The notes: a model not told the origin generated them from the letters alone. Positions 36,297-47,593 are shown, counted from the stretch's first letter. The stretch is 64,000 bases of DNA from Jutongia hominis (GCF_014384965.1 NZ_JACRSW010000010.1:3414-67413); one strand, 5' to 3'. Numbers and translations: made by a program.

Positions 36297-39200
36297 TGCC
36301 AAAGCTTGAAGGAATTAAAAAGGTATTAGTAATTGGTTCAGGTCCGATCGTTATCGGTCAGGCTGCTGAGTTTGATTATGCCGGTACACAGGCATGCCGT
36401 TCTTTGAAGGAAGAAGGGTTAGAAGTTGTTCTTGTCAATTCCAATCCTGCTACCATTATGACAGATAAAGATATTGCAGATAAAGTGTATATCGAACCGT
36501 TGACCGTGGATGTATTGCAAAAGATCATTGAAGTAGAAAAGCCGGACAGTCTGTTACCAAACATGGGTGGACAGGCAGGTTTGAACTTAGGTATGGAACT
36601 TGCGGAATCAGGTTTCTTAGATTCACATGGTGTGAAGTTACTCGGTACAACAGCAGAAACAATCCGTAATGCAGAAGGCCGTCAGGAATTCAAAGACATG
36701 ATGGAGCGTATCGGAGAACCATGTGCACCATCTGAGCTTGTAACGAATGTGGAAGATGGTATTGCATTTGCAGAAAAGATCGGTTATCCGGTTGTTCTTC
36801 GTCCTGCCTATACATTAGGTGGTTCCGGTGGCGGTATTGCACATAACCGTGAAGAACTGATTGAAATCATTTCGAATGGACTTCGTCTTTCGCGTACCAG
36901 TGAAGTTTTAGTAGAACGCTGCATCGCAGGCTGGAAAGAGATTGAATACGAAGTAATGCGTGACAGCAATGGTACCTGCATTACCGTTTGTAACATGGAA
37001 AATTTAGATCCTGTCGGTGTACATACCGGTGACAGTATCGTAGTCGCACCTTCACAGACCTTATCAGATAAAGAATACCAGATGCTTCGTACCTCTGCGT
37101 TAAAGATCATTGATGAACTGGGTATTACCGGTGGATGTAACGTACAGTTTGCACTTCATCCGACATCGTTTGAATATATCGTTATCGAAGTGAATCCTCG
37201 TGTAAGCCGTTCTTCTGCATTAGCATCAAAAGCAACCGGCTATCCGATCGCGAAAGTATCGGCTAAGATCGCATTAGGATATAATCTTGATGAGATTCCG
37301 AATGCAGTTACAGGAAAGACTTATGCAAGTTTTGAGCCTGCATTGGATTATTGTGTTGTAAAGATTCCAAGACTTCCGTTTGATAAGTTCATCAAGGCGA
37401 AGAGAACATTAACGACACAGATGAAAGCAACCGGAGAAGTAATGAGTATCTGTACAAACTTCGAAGGCGGCTTAATGAAAGCACTTCGTTCCTTAGAGCA
37501 GCATGTGGACTGCCTTGTCAATGATGAATATATCAATATGACAGATGAAGAAGTAGTTGAGCAGTTAGCGGTAGTAGATGATCGAAGAATCTTTGTTGTC
37601 GCTGAGGCGATCCGTCGTGGTGTAACATATGATAAGATTCATGAGATTACAATGATCGATGAATGGTTCATTGATAAGATTGCAATCTTAGTAGAAATGG
37701 AACAGAAGTTAAAGAAGGCAGATAAATTAGACAAAGAGCTTTTAAAAGAAGCAAAACGCTTAGAATTTCCTGACACTGTTATTGCGAGATTTACCGGAAA
37801 GACAGAAGAAGAGATCCGTGATATGCGTTATGAATGGGGCATTACAGCTGCATTTAAGATGGTTGATACCTGTGCTGCCGAGTTTGCTTCAGAGACACCA
37901 TATTACTACAGCTGCTTTGACAGCATCAATGAAGTAGAAGATAATACGAAAAAGAAAAAGATCATGGTACTTGGTTCCGGACCGATCCGTATCGGTCAGG
38001 GTATTGAATTTGACTATTGCTCTGTACACAGCGTATGGGCACTGGAAGAAGAAGGATATGAGACCATTATTGTCAACAATAACCCTGAGACAGTAAGTAC
38101 AGACTTTGATATTGCAAATAAATTGTACTTTGAACCATTAACACCGGAAGATGTTGAAAACATTGTCCGTTTGGAAAAGCCGGATGGAGCAGTGGTACAG
38201 TTTGGTGGACAGACTGCGATCAAACTGACAGAAGCACTTCTTAAGATGGGTGTCAAGATTCTTGGTACCAGTGCAGAAAATGTCGATGCAGCGGAAGACA
38301 GAGAGCTTTTTGATGAGATCTTAGAGCGGTGTTGTATTCCAAGACCTTCCGGTAAGACTGTCTTTACAACAGAGGAAGCTTTGGTAGCAGCAAAAGAACT
38401 GGGATATCCTGTATTGGTACGTCCTTCATATGTATTAGGTGGTCAGGGCATGCAGATTGCGGTATCGGATGATGATATCAAAGAATATATGGCAGTGATC
38501 AACCGTTATCATCAGGATCATCCGATTCTTGTTGATAAATACCTGATGGGTAAAGAAGTCGAAGTCGATGCGGTTTGTGATGGTGAAGATATCCTGATCC
38601 CCGGTATCATGGAACATGTCGAGAGAGCCGGTATTCATTCAGGAGACAGTATCTCTGTTTATCCGGCACAGAGCATTACCGAAAAGATCCAGAAAGTAAT
38701 TGTGGATTATACAAGAAAGCTTGCACGTTCATTACACGTTATCGGCCTGATCAATATTCAGTTTATCGTATATCAGGATGAAGTTTTTGTTATCGAAGTC
38801 AATCCACGTTCCAGCCGTACCGTACCTTATATCAGTAAAGTAACCGGTATCCCGATCGTGGATCTTGCATCAAAAGTCATTCTTGGTGCAAAAGTCAGCG
38901 ATTTCGGTTATGGTACAGGACTTGCAAAGAAGTCTGATTATCTTGCGATCAAGATGCCTGTATTCTCATTCGAAAAGCTTCGTGGTGCTGAGATCAGCTT
39001 AGGACCGGAAATGAAATCAACCGGTGAGTGTCTTGGTATTTCGAAATCATTTGATGAAGCATTATACAAAGCATTCTTAGGTGCAGGTGTCGATCTTCCT
39101 AAGCATAAAAAGATGATCTTAACAGTAAAAGATTCTGATAAGCTGGAAGCAGTAGACATCGCAAAACGCTTTAAAAAGCTTGGTTATGAAATCTTTGCAA

Positions 39201-39520
39201 CAAGAAATACAGCCAGAGTCTTAAATGATCATGGTGTACTTGCCATTCCGGTTAATAGAATTAACGAAGAAGCACCTACACTTATGGATCTTTTGTTAGA
39301 ACATCAGATCGATCTTGTTGTTGATACGCCAACATATGGTGATAAGCTTAAAGACGGCTTCCTGATCCGTCGTACAGCGATTGAAACAGGTGTCAACTGT
39401 CTGACATCTTTAGATACAGCAGCAGCACTTCTGACAAGTCTGGAAAACTCAGATACGGAACATTTGTCAGTAGTTGATATTGCTACAATTTCTAAAGAAA
39501 TGTATGGAGATATGAAATAA
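36296..39520 (+). CDS. carB: Carbamoyl phosphate synthase, large subunit
   Basis: The 1074-residue protein has two homologous ATP-grasp halves, starting [19 protein letters not shown] and [19 protein letters not shown], and a C-terminal MGS-like regulatory domain. It makes carbamoyl phosphate from bicarbonate, ammonia and two ATP. Its ATG overlaps the last base of the carA stop. It ends the glnA-like/ANTAR/carAB unit. Confidence 0.97.
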   Translation: MPKLEGIKKVLVIGSGPIVIGQAAEFDYAGTQACRSLKEEGLEVVLVNSNPATIMTDKDIADKVYIEPLTVDVLQKIIEVEKPDSLLPNMGGQAGLNLGMELAESGFLDSHGVKLLGTTAETIRNAEGRQEFKDMMERIGEPCAPSELVTNVEDGIAFAEKIGYPVVLRPAYTLGGSGGGIAHNREELIEIISNGLRLSRTSEVLVERCIAGWKEIEYEVMRDSNGTCITVCNMENLDPVGVHTGDSIVVAPSQTLSDKEYQMLRTSALKIIDELGITGGCNVQFALHPTSFEYIVIEVNPRVSRSSALASKATGYPIAKVSAKIALGYNLDEIPNAVTGKTYASFEPALDYCVVKIPRLPFDKFIKAKRTLTTQMKATGEVMSICTNFEGGLMKALRSLEQHVDCLVNDEYINMTDEEVVEQLAVVDDRRIFVVAEAIRRGVTYDKIHEITMIDEWFIDKIAILVEMEQKLKKADKLDKELLKEAKRLEFPDTVIARFTGKTEEEIRDMRYEWGITAAFKMVDTCAAEFASETPYYYSCFDSINEVEDNTKKKKIMVLGSGPIRIGQGIEFDYCSVHSVWALEEEGYETIIVNNNPETVSTDFDIANKLYFEPLTPEDVENIVRLEKPDGAVVQFGGQTAIKLTEALLKMGVKILGTSAENVDAAEDRELFDEILERCCIPRPSGKTVFTTEEALVAAKELGYPVLVRPSYVLGGQGMQIAVSDDDIKEYMAVINRYHQDHPILVDKYLMGKEVEVDAVCDGEDILIPGIMEHVERAGIHSGDSISVYPAQSITEKIQKVIVDYTRKLARSLHVIGLINIQFIVYQDEVFVIEVNPRSSRTVPYISKVTGIPIVDLASKVILGAKVSDFGYGTGLAKKSDYLAIKMPVFSFEKLRGAEISLGPEMKSTGECLGISKSFDEALYKAFLGAGVDLPKHKKMILTVKDSDKLEAVDIAKRFKKLGYEIFATRNTARVLNDHGVLAIPVNRINEEAPTLMDLLLEHQIDLVVDTPTYGDKLKDGFLIRRTAIETGVNCLTSLDTAAALLTSLENSDTEHLSVVDIATISKEMYGDMK

Positions 39521-39545
39521 AATAAAAGCAGACGATACAATAGGT

Positions 39546-39636
39546 AACCTCTTTTGGAAAAGCAAATGCTTCAAAATGTTAGAATAAAAATCCGACATTT
39601 TGAAGCAGATTGCAAACCAAAAGAGGTTTTTTTTGC
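39546..39636 (+). terminator. Two-tier intrinsic terminator of carB
   Basis: AACCTCTTTTGG (39546-39557) pairs with CCAAAAGAGGTT (39617-39628), followed by a T run. Nested inside, TGCTTCAAAATGT (39567-39579) pairs with ACATTTTGAAGCA (39595-39607). The two stems are perfect and stacked with short unpaired joints, an unusually large terminator. Confidence 0.88.
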
Positions 39637-39866
39637 AAAAAAAAAAACGATAGTATTCCGCATTAGATTATTATTTATAAAAAAGAAGAGAAGCGTTTGT
39701 GTCAAAAATATTGCATATGAGAATAAAATATGGTAAAATAATTAAAATTTTGTATATATTATAAACAAAAATGAGGCGAAATGGTATATATATAAAGTAA
39801 TAGATACAAAACTGAATTATATAGAAAACATGTTTACATAACGATGAAAAAGAAAAGAGGTAAAAA

Positions 39867-40265
39867 ATGAAAAAAAGAATATTAAAAATGAAAAACAAAA
39901 TAGTAACAGGAATATTGTTATCAGTGATAGTACTATCTTCGTCATCTGTAGTTATGGCAAAATCTTATAATACAGGCAGTGTAGGAAAATTTTCATTTTC
40001 TGGTACATCATCTGTTTCGGCAGCAAAAGGTGGTGCAGTAACAGGGTCTGATCCAGCAGTTATTGTAGGAGTAGAAGCAACATATAGAAAGGCATCCACT
40101 GCAACTGGTAAGATTAAGTCTTCACAGAAAAATGCAGAATCAAATGGAAGAGCTTCTGTAGCTTTTACTGCCGGTTCAGGATATAAAAGTGTGTCGATTC
40201 ATACACGGCATTTTGCAAATTATAATGGACATGTTAATTATATTGATACCAGCAATAACTATTAG
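39867..40265 (+). CDS. Small secreted protein, bacteriocin-like candidate
   Basis: The 132-residue precursor has a long signal peptide (basic start, hydrophobic IVTGILLSVIVLSSSSVVMA, cleavage likely after Ala31). The mature part of about 100 residues has no Cys, is rich in Ser, Gly, Ala and Thr, and ends with an aromatic His/Asn/Tyr segment (IHTRHFANYNGHVNYIDTSN). Start supported by AAAAGAGG. It opens an operon with a membrane-anchored binding protein, a lipoprotein and an ABC exporter. Size, signal peptide and operon resemble secreted bacteriocin loci, but I cannot place it in a named family. Confidence 0.6.
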   Translation: MKKRILKMKNKIVTGILLSVIVLSSSSVVMAKSYNTGSVGKFSFSGTSSVSAAKGGAVTGSDPAVIVGVEATYRKASTATGKIKSSQKNAESNGRASVAFTAGSGYKSVSIHTRHFANYNGHVNYIDTSNNY

Positions 40266-40344
40266 TAAAAAAGTATCATAGAAAAAGGCAGGAAGAAAAG
40301 ATTTTCTTTTCTTTCTGTTGAAAATGAAAGAGGGAGTGTTAAAG

Positions 40345-41796
40345 ATGGTGAATAAAAAAAGCAAAAAAATAGTTCTAGTTATTTTGGCTGTTTTAATTTT
40401 ATTTTGCTGTACGATATTGTTAAAAGCAATTTATAAAGTACAATCTGCAAAAAAAGCAGATATATCCAAAAATGTTCTGACATGGGTGATACCGGAAAGT
40501 ATTTCTCTGGATCAGAAAAAGATTAAAAAGTTCAATGAAACACTTTATCAGGATGGCTATGACTTTTGTGTAAAATTTGAAACATTAGAAGAAGATGATT
40601 TTGACAGAAGTGTTTATAAAAATGAATTAGAAAAAGTCTTAAAAGAAAAGAAAGCAGATATTGTATATGGTGGAACAGAAGATAGTTCCAATTTAGAGTG
40701 GGTAGGAGACTTTTGTAAAAAAGGATATTATTATGCATTAGACGATTATTTAAAGACAAAAGAAGGAAAAAGAGTATATCAATTATATCCTCAAGAATAT
40801 TGGGACAAAGTAAAATATCAGAACAAGCAATATGCATTCCCGAATGTATCTTTAGAATATAAACCTGCAGCAATTCAAATTAATAAAGATTACATAAAAG
40901 AACAAGAAGCAAAAGCGTGGGATGGTGAGTATACATCCTTTTTTTCTATGATAGAAGATGCGAATCTTCCCAAAGACGTTTTGCCTATATATCCTCTTTT
41001 AGACATGGATACGTTTGCATTACAAAACGGTTATGAATGTATTTATAATATTTTTGTGGATTATACAAAAAAAGAAGCAGTGAATCCTTTTTCGACGGAA
41101 TGCTTGTATCAGTATTTTCGTTTTTTACATCAGGCATATGAGAAAAAGTTAATTCCCTCTTCTTTGCAAATAAATTCATGTGCTATTGATGAAAAGCTGG
41201 AGAAGCAAATTAATATGCAAAAGATTGCTATTGATATGGAAGGCGTATTAGAAAAAATAGACGCTACTGTTACATTTTATTCAAAATTTGCTTTGACGCA
41301 TAGCCTTTCAGATCTCATGTTTATTTGTACTTCTTCTTCTCAGAAGAAGAAAGCATTACAATTGCTTTCTGTATTGAGAGAAAAAAACAAATATGCGAAT
41401 CTGCTTTTGTGGGGAGAAAAAGGGACGGATTATACATGTAAGCAGGATGTTGCAGAAGCAAAGAATGGACAAGTTATGGACTATTTCTCATTTCTTGAAT
41501 TTGGATTAAATGAACATATATATGCTTCTTTGGATGGAACTGCGAATTTGAAAAAGAAAAATAAAAAGTGGTTGGATTCAAAATATTACCAACCATCGAA
41601 GCTGTTAAGTTTTCAATTAGATACCGATGGAATAGAAGAGGAAATGAAAGAGTATCGCAATGCTGTAGAAAAGGAGTATAACTGTTGGAAGAAAAAAGAT
41701 TTTGAAACAGCATATCATTCTGCAAAACAACGAATTGATAAGAAAGGAAGCGAATTATTTCAAGAAGTAAACAGACAAATAAAGCTGCAAGGATGA
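40345..41796 (+). CDS. Membrane-anchored solute-binding-like protein
   Basis: The 483-residue protein has one N-terminal membrane helix (IVLVILAVLILFCCTILL) without a proper lipobox. The outer part resembles family 1 solute-binding proteins, with a strand-helix pattern (VLTWVIPESISLDQKKIKKF and ADIVYGGTED) and a conserved YAFPNVSLEYKPAAIQINKD stretch. No sugar permease genes are nearby, so it probably serves the ABC exporter operon, perhaps in recognition or self-protection. ATG 40345 is preceded by GGGAG. Confidence 0.6.
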   Translation: MVNKKSKKIVLVILAVLILFCCTILLKAIYKVQSAKKADISKNVLTWVIPESISLDQKKIKKFNETLYQDGYDFCVKFETLEEDDFDRSVYKNELEKVLKEKKADIVYGGTEDSSNLEWVGDFCKKGYYYALDDYLKTKEGKRVYQLYPQEYWDKVKYQNKQYAFPNVSLEYKPAAIQINKDYIKEQEAKAWDGEYTSFFSMIEDANLPKDVLPIYPLLDMDTFALQNGYECIYNIFVDYTKKEAVNPFSTECLYQYFRFLHQAYEKKLIPSSLQINSCAIDEKLEKQINMQKIAIDMEGVLEKIDATVTFYSKFALTHSLSDLMFICTSSSQKKKALQLLSVLREKNKYANLLLWGEKGTDYTCKQDVAEAKNGQVMDYFSFLEFGLNEHIYASLDGTANLKKKNKKWLDSKYYQPSKLLSFQLDTDGIEEEMKEYRNAVEKEYNCWKKKDFETAYHSAKQRIDKKGSELFQEVNRQIKLQG

Positions 41797-41808
41797 AAGG
41801 AGTTATCT

Positions 41809-42957
41809 ATGAAAAAGTGTCTAAAAAAATTAGTTTGTTTTTGTCTCTGCCTGGCTATATGCATGACAACTACCGGGTGTACAGCAGATGAAAAGAAAGA
41901 AAAAAATGTGATAGAAGAAGAATATATTAATTATTGGACAACATATTCTAAAAAAGCAAAAATGACAATAGCCGGTAACTATATCAGCTATATCGATCCG
42001 GTTTCTGCAAAAGAAAAATTAATATGTAATGATATGAATTGCTTGCATAAGGATGCTAAGACATGTGGAGCTGTAGTAGATGGTGTTGTATTTGGTGCAA
42101 TTCATAGAGAAGGTAAAAAAATATATTATATTGCAGATGCAGATACAGAAAAAATTGGAGAATGCAGTTTGTTTGAAGCTGATTTAGATGGAAAAAATAG
42201 AAAGAAAATTGCTTCTTTGATGAATGCAAATACAATAATGTCTGCAATATATACAGAGAAATATATATACATTTCTTATGTAAAAGATTCGGAAGAAGAT
42301 GAGAAAAGCTGTGCAGCAATTTATGCTTTTGATAGAAAGAAAAAAAGTGGAAAAGTAATCTATCAAATCGATAAAGTAAGTGCTCAGATAGGTTATATGA
42401 TTCTTTCGGATGGGATTTTATATGCAAGTACAGGATATAGTGATGCGTCAGCAAAAGAAATCAAAAAGCATAAAAAGGATATCCGTTTTATAAATAAGCA
42501 TTTTGAAAGAAATTTGATGGCACTACGACTAAAGGATTCCAAAGTAGTACATACTATTGATAGTACAGGAAGTGGTTTCTTTCAGATTCGAGAACACAAA
42601 TTATTTTACAGTTCTGCTAAAGCGGTATATTGTTATGATATTTATACTAAAAAGAACTATAAAATTGCAAATGATGATAAAATTTTGATTTTCTCAGATA
42701 AAAAAGAATCCAATACACTTTATTTTAGAGACGACAAGAATTATTATCGTTATGATATCAGAAAAAAAACATGGCATATCATTGCTAAAGCAGATGTTTT
42801 CTTTGTTGAAGCAATGATAGGGGATTGGGTTTATGGTTTTATAAGCAGCTCTAAAGCAGGTCAGGGATCAGAAAGTGGAATCATAAAACGAAGTGATTTT
42901 GAAAAAGGAAATATCACAAAGATGAAAAAAGTTAAAACAGAATTGGAGATGAATTGA
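41809..42957 (+). CDS. Lipoprotein with probable beta-propeller fold
   Basis: The 382-residue protein has a lipoprotein signal with lipobox TTGC near residue 24. The rest contains several repeated units of strand-turn-strand type (KKIYYIADAD, KYIYISYVKD, GILYASTGY, NTLYFRDDKNYYRYD), like the DUF5050-type beta-propellers common in gut Clostridia. Two Cys pairs near residues 71-90 may form disulfides. It starts 12 bases after the binding protein and is followed at once by the ABC permease. Confidence 0.65.
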   Translation: MKKCLKKLVCFCLCLAICMTTTGCTADEKKEKNVIEEEYINYWTTYSKKAKMTIAGNYISYIDPVSAKEKLICNDMNCLHKDAKTCGAVVDGVVFGAIHREGKKIYYIADADTEKIGECSLFEADLDGKNRKKIASLMNANTIMSAIYTEKYIYISYVKDSEEDEKSCAAIYAFDRKKKSGKVIYQIDKVSAQIGYMILSDGILYASTGYSDASAKEIKKHKKDIRFINKHFERNLMALRLKDSKVVHTIDSTGSGFFQIREHKLFYSSAKAVYCYDIYTKKNYKIANDDKILIFSDKKESNTLYFRDDKNYYRYDIRKKTWHIIAKADVFFVEAMIGDWVYGFISSSKAGQGSESGIIKRSDFEKGNITKMKKVKTELEMN

Positions 42958-42958
42958 T

Positions 42959-45013
42959 TTGAAGATGCTTCATACTCTTTTGTGGCAGGAAGAAAAGAAG
43001 TTTTTTATGCGTAAAAAGATGTTTGGAATTCTTTGCCTGATCTGTTTTCTGGTTCTGTGCTATCTGATCTTAGACGTTGATACAAGTTTGATCGGCGAAC
43101 GATATACAGCAAAAGAATATCATAGTACACTTACTGCATTAAAAAAAGTTCCGGAGAAAAAAAGAGATGATTTTTTTCGAGAGCAGGAACAGATAAATAG
43201 TAAGCTTAATAAGCTTGCGTTATGGGATTTAGAAGATGACTGGGAAAATGTAAAAGCATATCCGGACTATTTAAGGAATATCAAAGAAAACCAGGAGCAG
43301 AGCAGTTGGTATGGTGAAGAAGATACATATGAAAAGAAAGAAAAAGAATATGTAAAAGCGCAATATCGTCATCTCTCTGATAAAAATGTTACATTTATTG
43401 GTGGAAAATGTATTGAAAAAATTGTACAAACTGATTTTTGTGATATTGCTTTTGTATGCATACTTTTTTTTGTTGCACTTGGTCTGGTCAGTATGGAATA
43501 TGAAGATGGTGTACAGTCACTTTTAAATAGCACAAAAGCAGGAAGAAAGCGAATTGCAATTGGAAAATATCTCGCAGGCTGTATTCTTTTTGTAATCTGC
43601 TTTCTTATGATATACGGAGCAAAAACCACTATTTATAAAGAAGCATATGCTTTCCATGACTGGAACAGTACGATACAATCTGTAAATGGATATGCCGGTG
43701 CGACTTTTACCGGTACGATCAGAGGATTTATTCTTTTGTTTTTGGGAATAAAGTGTATTGCTGCATTTTTGTTGTATTCCGTTTTTTTCTTCTTTGCATG
43801 CATTTGCAAAAGATCGTATAAAATGCTGATAACGACAATGTGCTTTTTAATGTGTGGTATCTGCAATGAACTTTGGATAAAAGATACAAGTTATTTAGTG
43901 AATTGGAAAAGATTATATCCGTTAAAGGGAATGGATACGAAGTATCTATTGCAGCGATTTTATACAGTAAATATTTTTGGAAAACCAAAAGCTTATGTTG
44001 ATACGATGTTAGTGTTAGAAATAGTATTGCTTTTATTGCTGCTGATTAGTGCTTTATTGTGCTACGGAAATGCGGAAAATATAAAAACACGGCTTTTTGT
44101 GAAAAATCGTTTTATAAGTTCTTTATGTCAAAGAATAAAGTGCAAAAGACTTTTTGCATGGGAGTTACGAAAAAGCTGGCGAGGACAAGCCGGTGCAATT
44201 CTTCTTATTCTGCTTCTGATAGGAACATTTGTATGCTACCGGCCGATTACAGAAACATTAGAGACAGAGACGGATGTACATTACAAAAGTTATGTCTTAA
44301 AAGAACAAAAGCAAACGTTAGCTAATGCAAAGATCTTTTGTAAACAAGAGCAAAAAAGAATCAAAGAAGAAGAAACAGACATTCAAAAGAACGGAATAAA
44401 GTATACAAACCAGGCGTTTTCCTTGATCAGTAATGATATCAAAAAGAAGCCGGCAGTAAAAAAGATGCTACAATATATCTCTTATTTAGAAAAGAGACCG
44501 GCAACAAAAATGGTATATGAAAAAGGATATCAAATGCTTTTTGGAAAAAACATTCCGGGTGGATATTTGTATTTATGCAATGTCATTGCTGTATTTGTGA
44601 TGGTTATGCTTACAATTCCATTGTGGGGAATGGAAGAGTGGAACGGAATGGAAATAGTGTTATATACTACAAAGGCAGGACGTAGAAAGCTTCAAGGGAA
44701 GAAAAAGCTGATTGTAGTACTAGATGCCTTCATTATTTTTTTTATTTTGTATGGCTCGTGGTGTTTTAATGTATCGCATACATATGTTTTGGAAAATATA
44801 GATGCTTCGATACAAAGCATCCAATGTTTTTCGATGCTGCCGTCCTGGGTATCGATTCGTATGTTTGGGATATTCTATTACGCATTGCATTTTTTCTATC
44901 TTGTTATAGTAGGAATCGGAACGAGGTGGATACAGAAGTATTTGCATAGTTTTGTATTAGCAGGAGCTATATCGTATCTGGTCTTTTTGATCCCATATCT
45001 TTTTATTCGATAA
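42959..45013 (+). CDS. ABC transporter permease (two-half, ABC-2 type)
   Basis: The 684-residue protein has about 12 membrane helices in two similar halves. Each half starts with a cytoplasmic basic helix (LLWQEEKKFFMRKKMFGI and FAWELRKSWRGQAGA), has a large outer loop, and later carries TKAGRKR or TTKAGRRK. It is thus an internal duplication of an ABC-2 permease. TTG 42959 with GGAG ten bases upstream is the better start; ATG 42965 is an alternative. It pairs with the ATPase at 45132. Confidence 0.75.
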   Translation: MKMLHTLLWQEEKKFFMRKKMFGILCLICFLVLCYLILDVDTSLIGERYTAKEYHSTLTALKKVPEKKRDDFFREQEQINSKLNKLALWDLEDDWENVKAYPDYLRNIKENQEQSSWYGEEDTYEKKEKEYVKAQYRHLSDKNVTFIGGKCIEKIVQTDFCDIAFVCILFFVALGLVSMEYEDGVQSLLNSTKAGRKRIAIGKYLAGCILFVICFLMIYGAKTTIYKEAYAFHDWNSTIQSVNGYAGATFTGTIRGFILLFLGIKCIAAFLLYSVFFFFACICKRSYKMLITTMCFLMCGICNELWIKDTSYLVNWKRLYPLKGMDTKYLLQRFYTVNIFGKPKAYVDTMLVLEIVLLLLLLISALLCYGNAENIKTRLFVKNRFISSLCQRIKCKRLFAWELRKSWRGQAGAILLILLLIGTFVCYRPITETLETETDVHYKSYVLKEQKQTLANAKIFCKQEQKRIKEEETDIQKNGIKYTNQAFSLISNDIKKKPAVKKMLQYISYLEKRPATKMVYEKGYQMLFGKNIPGGYLYLCNVIAVFVMVMLTIPLWGMEEWNGMEIVLYTTKAGRRKLQGKKKLIVVLDAFIIFFILYGSWCFNVSHTYVLENIDASIQSIQCFSMLPSWVSIRMFGIFYYALHFFYLVIVGIGTRWIQKYLHSFVLAGAISYLVFLIPYLFIR

Positions 45014-45131
45014 GATAGAGAAAATAAGTTTTCTGCCTGAGCAAACATACTTGCAAGCAGAAGCATGATGAGAAAAAAGATACATAATATATATTGGTAA
45101 CGAAGTTTACAGGAAAATGGAGGGAGATACA

Positions 45132-46001
45132 GTGGAACTGGAATTGAGTCATATTCGGAAGCAATATGGGAAAAATTATGCATTAGATGATGTTACGATT
45201 CCATTTACAGAAAATATATTCGGAATTTTAGGTGCAAATGGTGCAGGAAAATCTACATTATTTAAAATCTTGACAGGAAATATTTCAAAATATTCGGGCG
45301 ATATATATCTGGATGGAGAAAAAACAGATGTTTGCAAGGAAGCGTTTCGGCGAAATCTGGGTTATATGCCACAGGAAGTGGTAGGATATCCATGGATGAA
45401 AGTACAGGATTTTTTGGAATATTTTGCTGTATTAAAAGGAATGCCGGTAAGAAAGAAAAGTACACAATTAGAAATTGACAGGATTTTAGAAAAGACAAAT
45501 CTAAAAGAACATCGTTATAAACGTTTTTCGGAATTATCCGGTGGAATGAAAAGGAGAGTTCTTTTTGCACAAGCATTATTAGCGGATCCGAGAATATTGA
45601 TCTTAGACGAGCCGACTGCCGGTTTAGATCCCAAAGAACGAATTTCTATGAGAAATATGATCGCAGAAGAGTCAAAAGGCAGAATTATTCTTTTAGCAAC
45701 TCACATTGTAAGTGATATTGAATGTATTGCATATCAGGTTGTTTTACTAAAGAAAGGGAAACTGCTAGGCTGTAAAAAGCCACAGGAATGGTTAGAAGAG
45801 CTTCATGGACATGTCTATGAACTGATGTGTGATTATAATGAAATGGAAGATCTTCAAAAACGGTATAGGATTAGTAATATCAGACAGGAAATGAACGGTC
45901 TTGCAATGCGTGTGGTGACAGATGAAAAATTATCCGGAAAGAATATTAGTATGGTTGAACCGACTATAGAAGATGTATATATATATTATTTAGAAAAATA
46001 G
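45132..46001 (+). CDS. ABC transporter ATP-binding protein
   Basis: The protein of 289 residues has Walker A GANGAGKST near residue 36, the signature LSGGMKRR near 138, Walker B ILILDEPT and the switch His in LATHIVSD. It energises the permease encoded before it. GTG 45132 is the likely start since GGAGGGAG lies about six bases upstream; an ATG at 45117 lies inside the ribosome site region. It ends the secreted-protein operon. Confidence 0.9.
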   Translation: MELELSHIRKQYGKNYALDDVTIPFTENIFGILGANGAGKSTLFKILTGNISKYSGDIYLDGEKTDVCKEAFRRNLGYMPQEVVGYPWMKVQDFLEYFAVLKGMPVRKKSTQLEIDRILEKTNLKEHRYKRFSELSGGMKRRVLFAQALLADPRILILDEPTAGLDPKERISMRNMIAEESKGRIILLATHIVSDIECIAYQVVLLKKGKLLGCKKPQEWLEELHGHVYELMCDYNEMEDLQKRYRISNIRQEMNGLAMRVVTDEKLSGKNISMVEPTIEDVYIYYLEK

Positions 46002-46008
46002 AGATAAG

Positions 46009-46063
46009 ATGCCTTATCGTTACTTACAGACACAGATCAAGAAGTAACGATAAGGCATTTTTA
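46009..46063 (+). terminator. Strong intrinsic terminator
   Basis: A perfect 17-base-pair stem (46009-46025 with 46042-46058) is followed by a T run. Its sequence is related to the hairpin at 47651. Confidence 0.92.
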
Positions 46064-46156
46064 AAAATTATAACATAAAACTAAAAAATCTTATATTTAC
46101 CCTGAAAATGATTCTTGCTACCATATAGTTATCCTATCGTAGAAATGAGGAGCAGT

Positions 46157-46739
46157 ATGGAAAAAGAATTAACAAGAGGAGCCGGGATCTTAATGCCGGT
46201 AAGCAGTCTGCCATCAAAATATGGCATTGGTACATTAGGAAAAGCAGCATATGACTTTGTGGATGATCTGGTCCGTGCCGGACAGAAATACTGGCAGGTA
46301 CTGCCGATCGGTCCGACAAGTTTTGGGGACAGTCCTTATCAGTCCTTTTCAACATATGCGGGCAATCCGTATTTTATTGATCTGGATCTTTTGATCGAAG
46401 AAGGGTTGTTGCAAAGACAGGAAGTAGAAACGATCCGATGGTATGAAAAAGAAGATCAGGTTTCTTATGAACTTTTGTGGGAATATCGTTATTCCGTCTT
46501 AAAAGCCGCATTTGAACGAAGTGACCATGAAAAAACGAAAGAGTACCGGGATTTTATGGAACGTGAAAAAGACTGGATCTCATCCTACAGCTTGTATATG
46601 GCATGCAAAGAACACTTTGGAAACCGGGAATGGCTTTCCTGGAAAAAGGATATCCGGGATCGCCTGCATGCTTATGCGAATGAAAAAGGCATTCAGATCA
46701 TAGGGGATATTCCGATTTATGTCGCACTTGACAGTTTTG
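46157..46739 (+). pseudogene. malQ: 4-alpha-glucanotransferase, 5' part of a chimeric gene
   Basis: The first about 195 codons match amylomaltase (RGAGILMPVSSLPSKYGIGT, YWQVLPIGPTSFGDSPYQS, IIGDIPIYVALDS). After this point the family should continue with SADTW-type residues and carry its catalytic Asp and Glu later. These are gone and the frame runs into a solute-binding protein. GAGGAGC precedes ATG 46157. The product cannot have transferase activity. Confidence 0.85.
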
Positions 46740-47556
46740 TATCTATGGCAATGGCCACCGGAAATCTGCAGGACGTGATGTTAGTTAGAAGTCATGAGGA
46801 ATTAGAAGAACTTGTAAAGAAAGATCTGATCGCAGATCTTTCAGAAGTATATGAAAATTGTGCATCAAAGACCATCAAGGAAATTTATCAAAGCTATGAT
46901 AAAAGCCTGCTTAGTGGTGTACGATTTGAAGGAAAATTAATGGCACTACCGGAGACAAATATTGATGACGGACCGAACCTCTTTTGGGTACGAAAAGACT
47001 GGATGGATAAACTTGGCTTACAGGATCCTAGGACAATGCAAGATATCAGGACAAAAGTGCCAATGAGATTGCAAAATATTATCAATGGAATGTCGATCCG
47101 ACGGCACGCCCTTTGGCTATCAATGTAGATTATAATGATGCATTACAAAGATGTTATCACAATCTCAGGATGGTTATGAATGGAGTAAAAGCCGAGAGCA
47201 ATCTTGAGGTTTTAGAACGCTCATATTATGACAGTTGTCAGTCATATAAAAACAATCCTAAAGAAGCTTCGGCAGAGGACTGGGCGGCATATGCTTCCAG
47301 AATTGAAGCGTGTTCTGTGATTGGAGAGGGAAAGATCAAAAAAATACCATCTCTTTACTTCGGAAAGACAAAAACCATGCAAAAAAACTGGTGGAAACTT
47401 CAGGAATTAGAAGAAAAGACTTTTTTAGAGATTGTATCGGGTGCAAAACCGATTTCTTATTTTGATCGGTTTGTTGCAAAATGGAAAAAACAAAAAGGAG
47501 ATCTGATTACAAATGAAGTGCAACAGGAGTTAAAAGAAGAGAAGATAACGCAATAG
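46740..47556 (+). pseudogene. Sugar-binding lipoprotein fragments joined to malQ, with frameshift
   Basis: From about 46740 the frame reads like the N-terminal third of a family 1 solute-binding protein (TGNLQDVMLVRSHEELEELV, then KLMALPETNIDDGPNLFWVR). It lacks the signal peptide. Near 47050 it changes frame: one frame ends at 47128, while the other continues as IAKYYQWNVDPTARPLAINV and runs to 47556 with the family's typical C-terminus (PISYFDRFVAKWKK). So a middle portion was deleted out of frame. Together with the malQ part this is a three-piece scar of a carbohydrate operon. Confidence 0.8.
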
Positions 47557-47593
47557 AAAAAGTAATATAATGGCGAATTGTAAAGGAGCAGCC

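Noticed and set aside
39867..40265. Lactococcin 972 family assignment
   Set aside because: Size and signal peptide fit, but the typical Gly/Trp and His-Ser-Ala motifs of that family are not visible.
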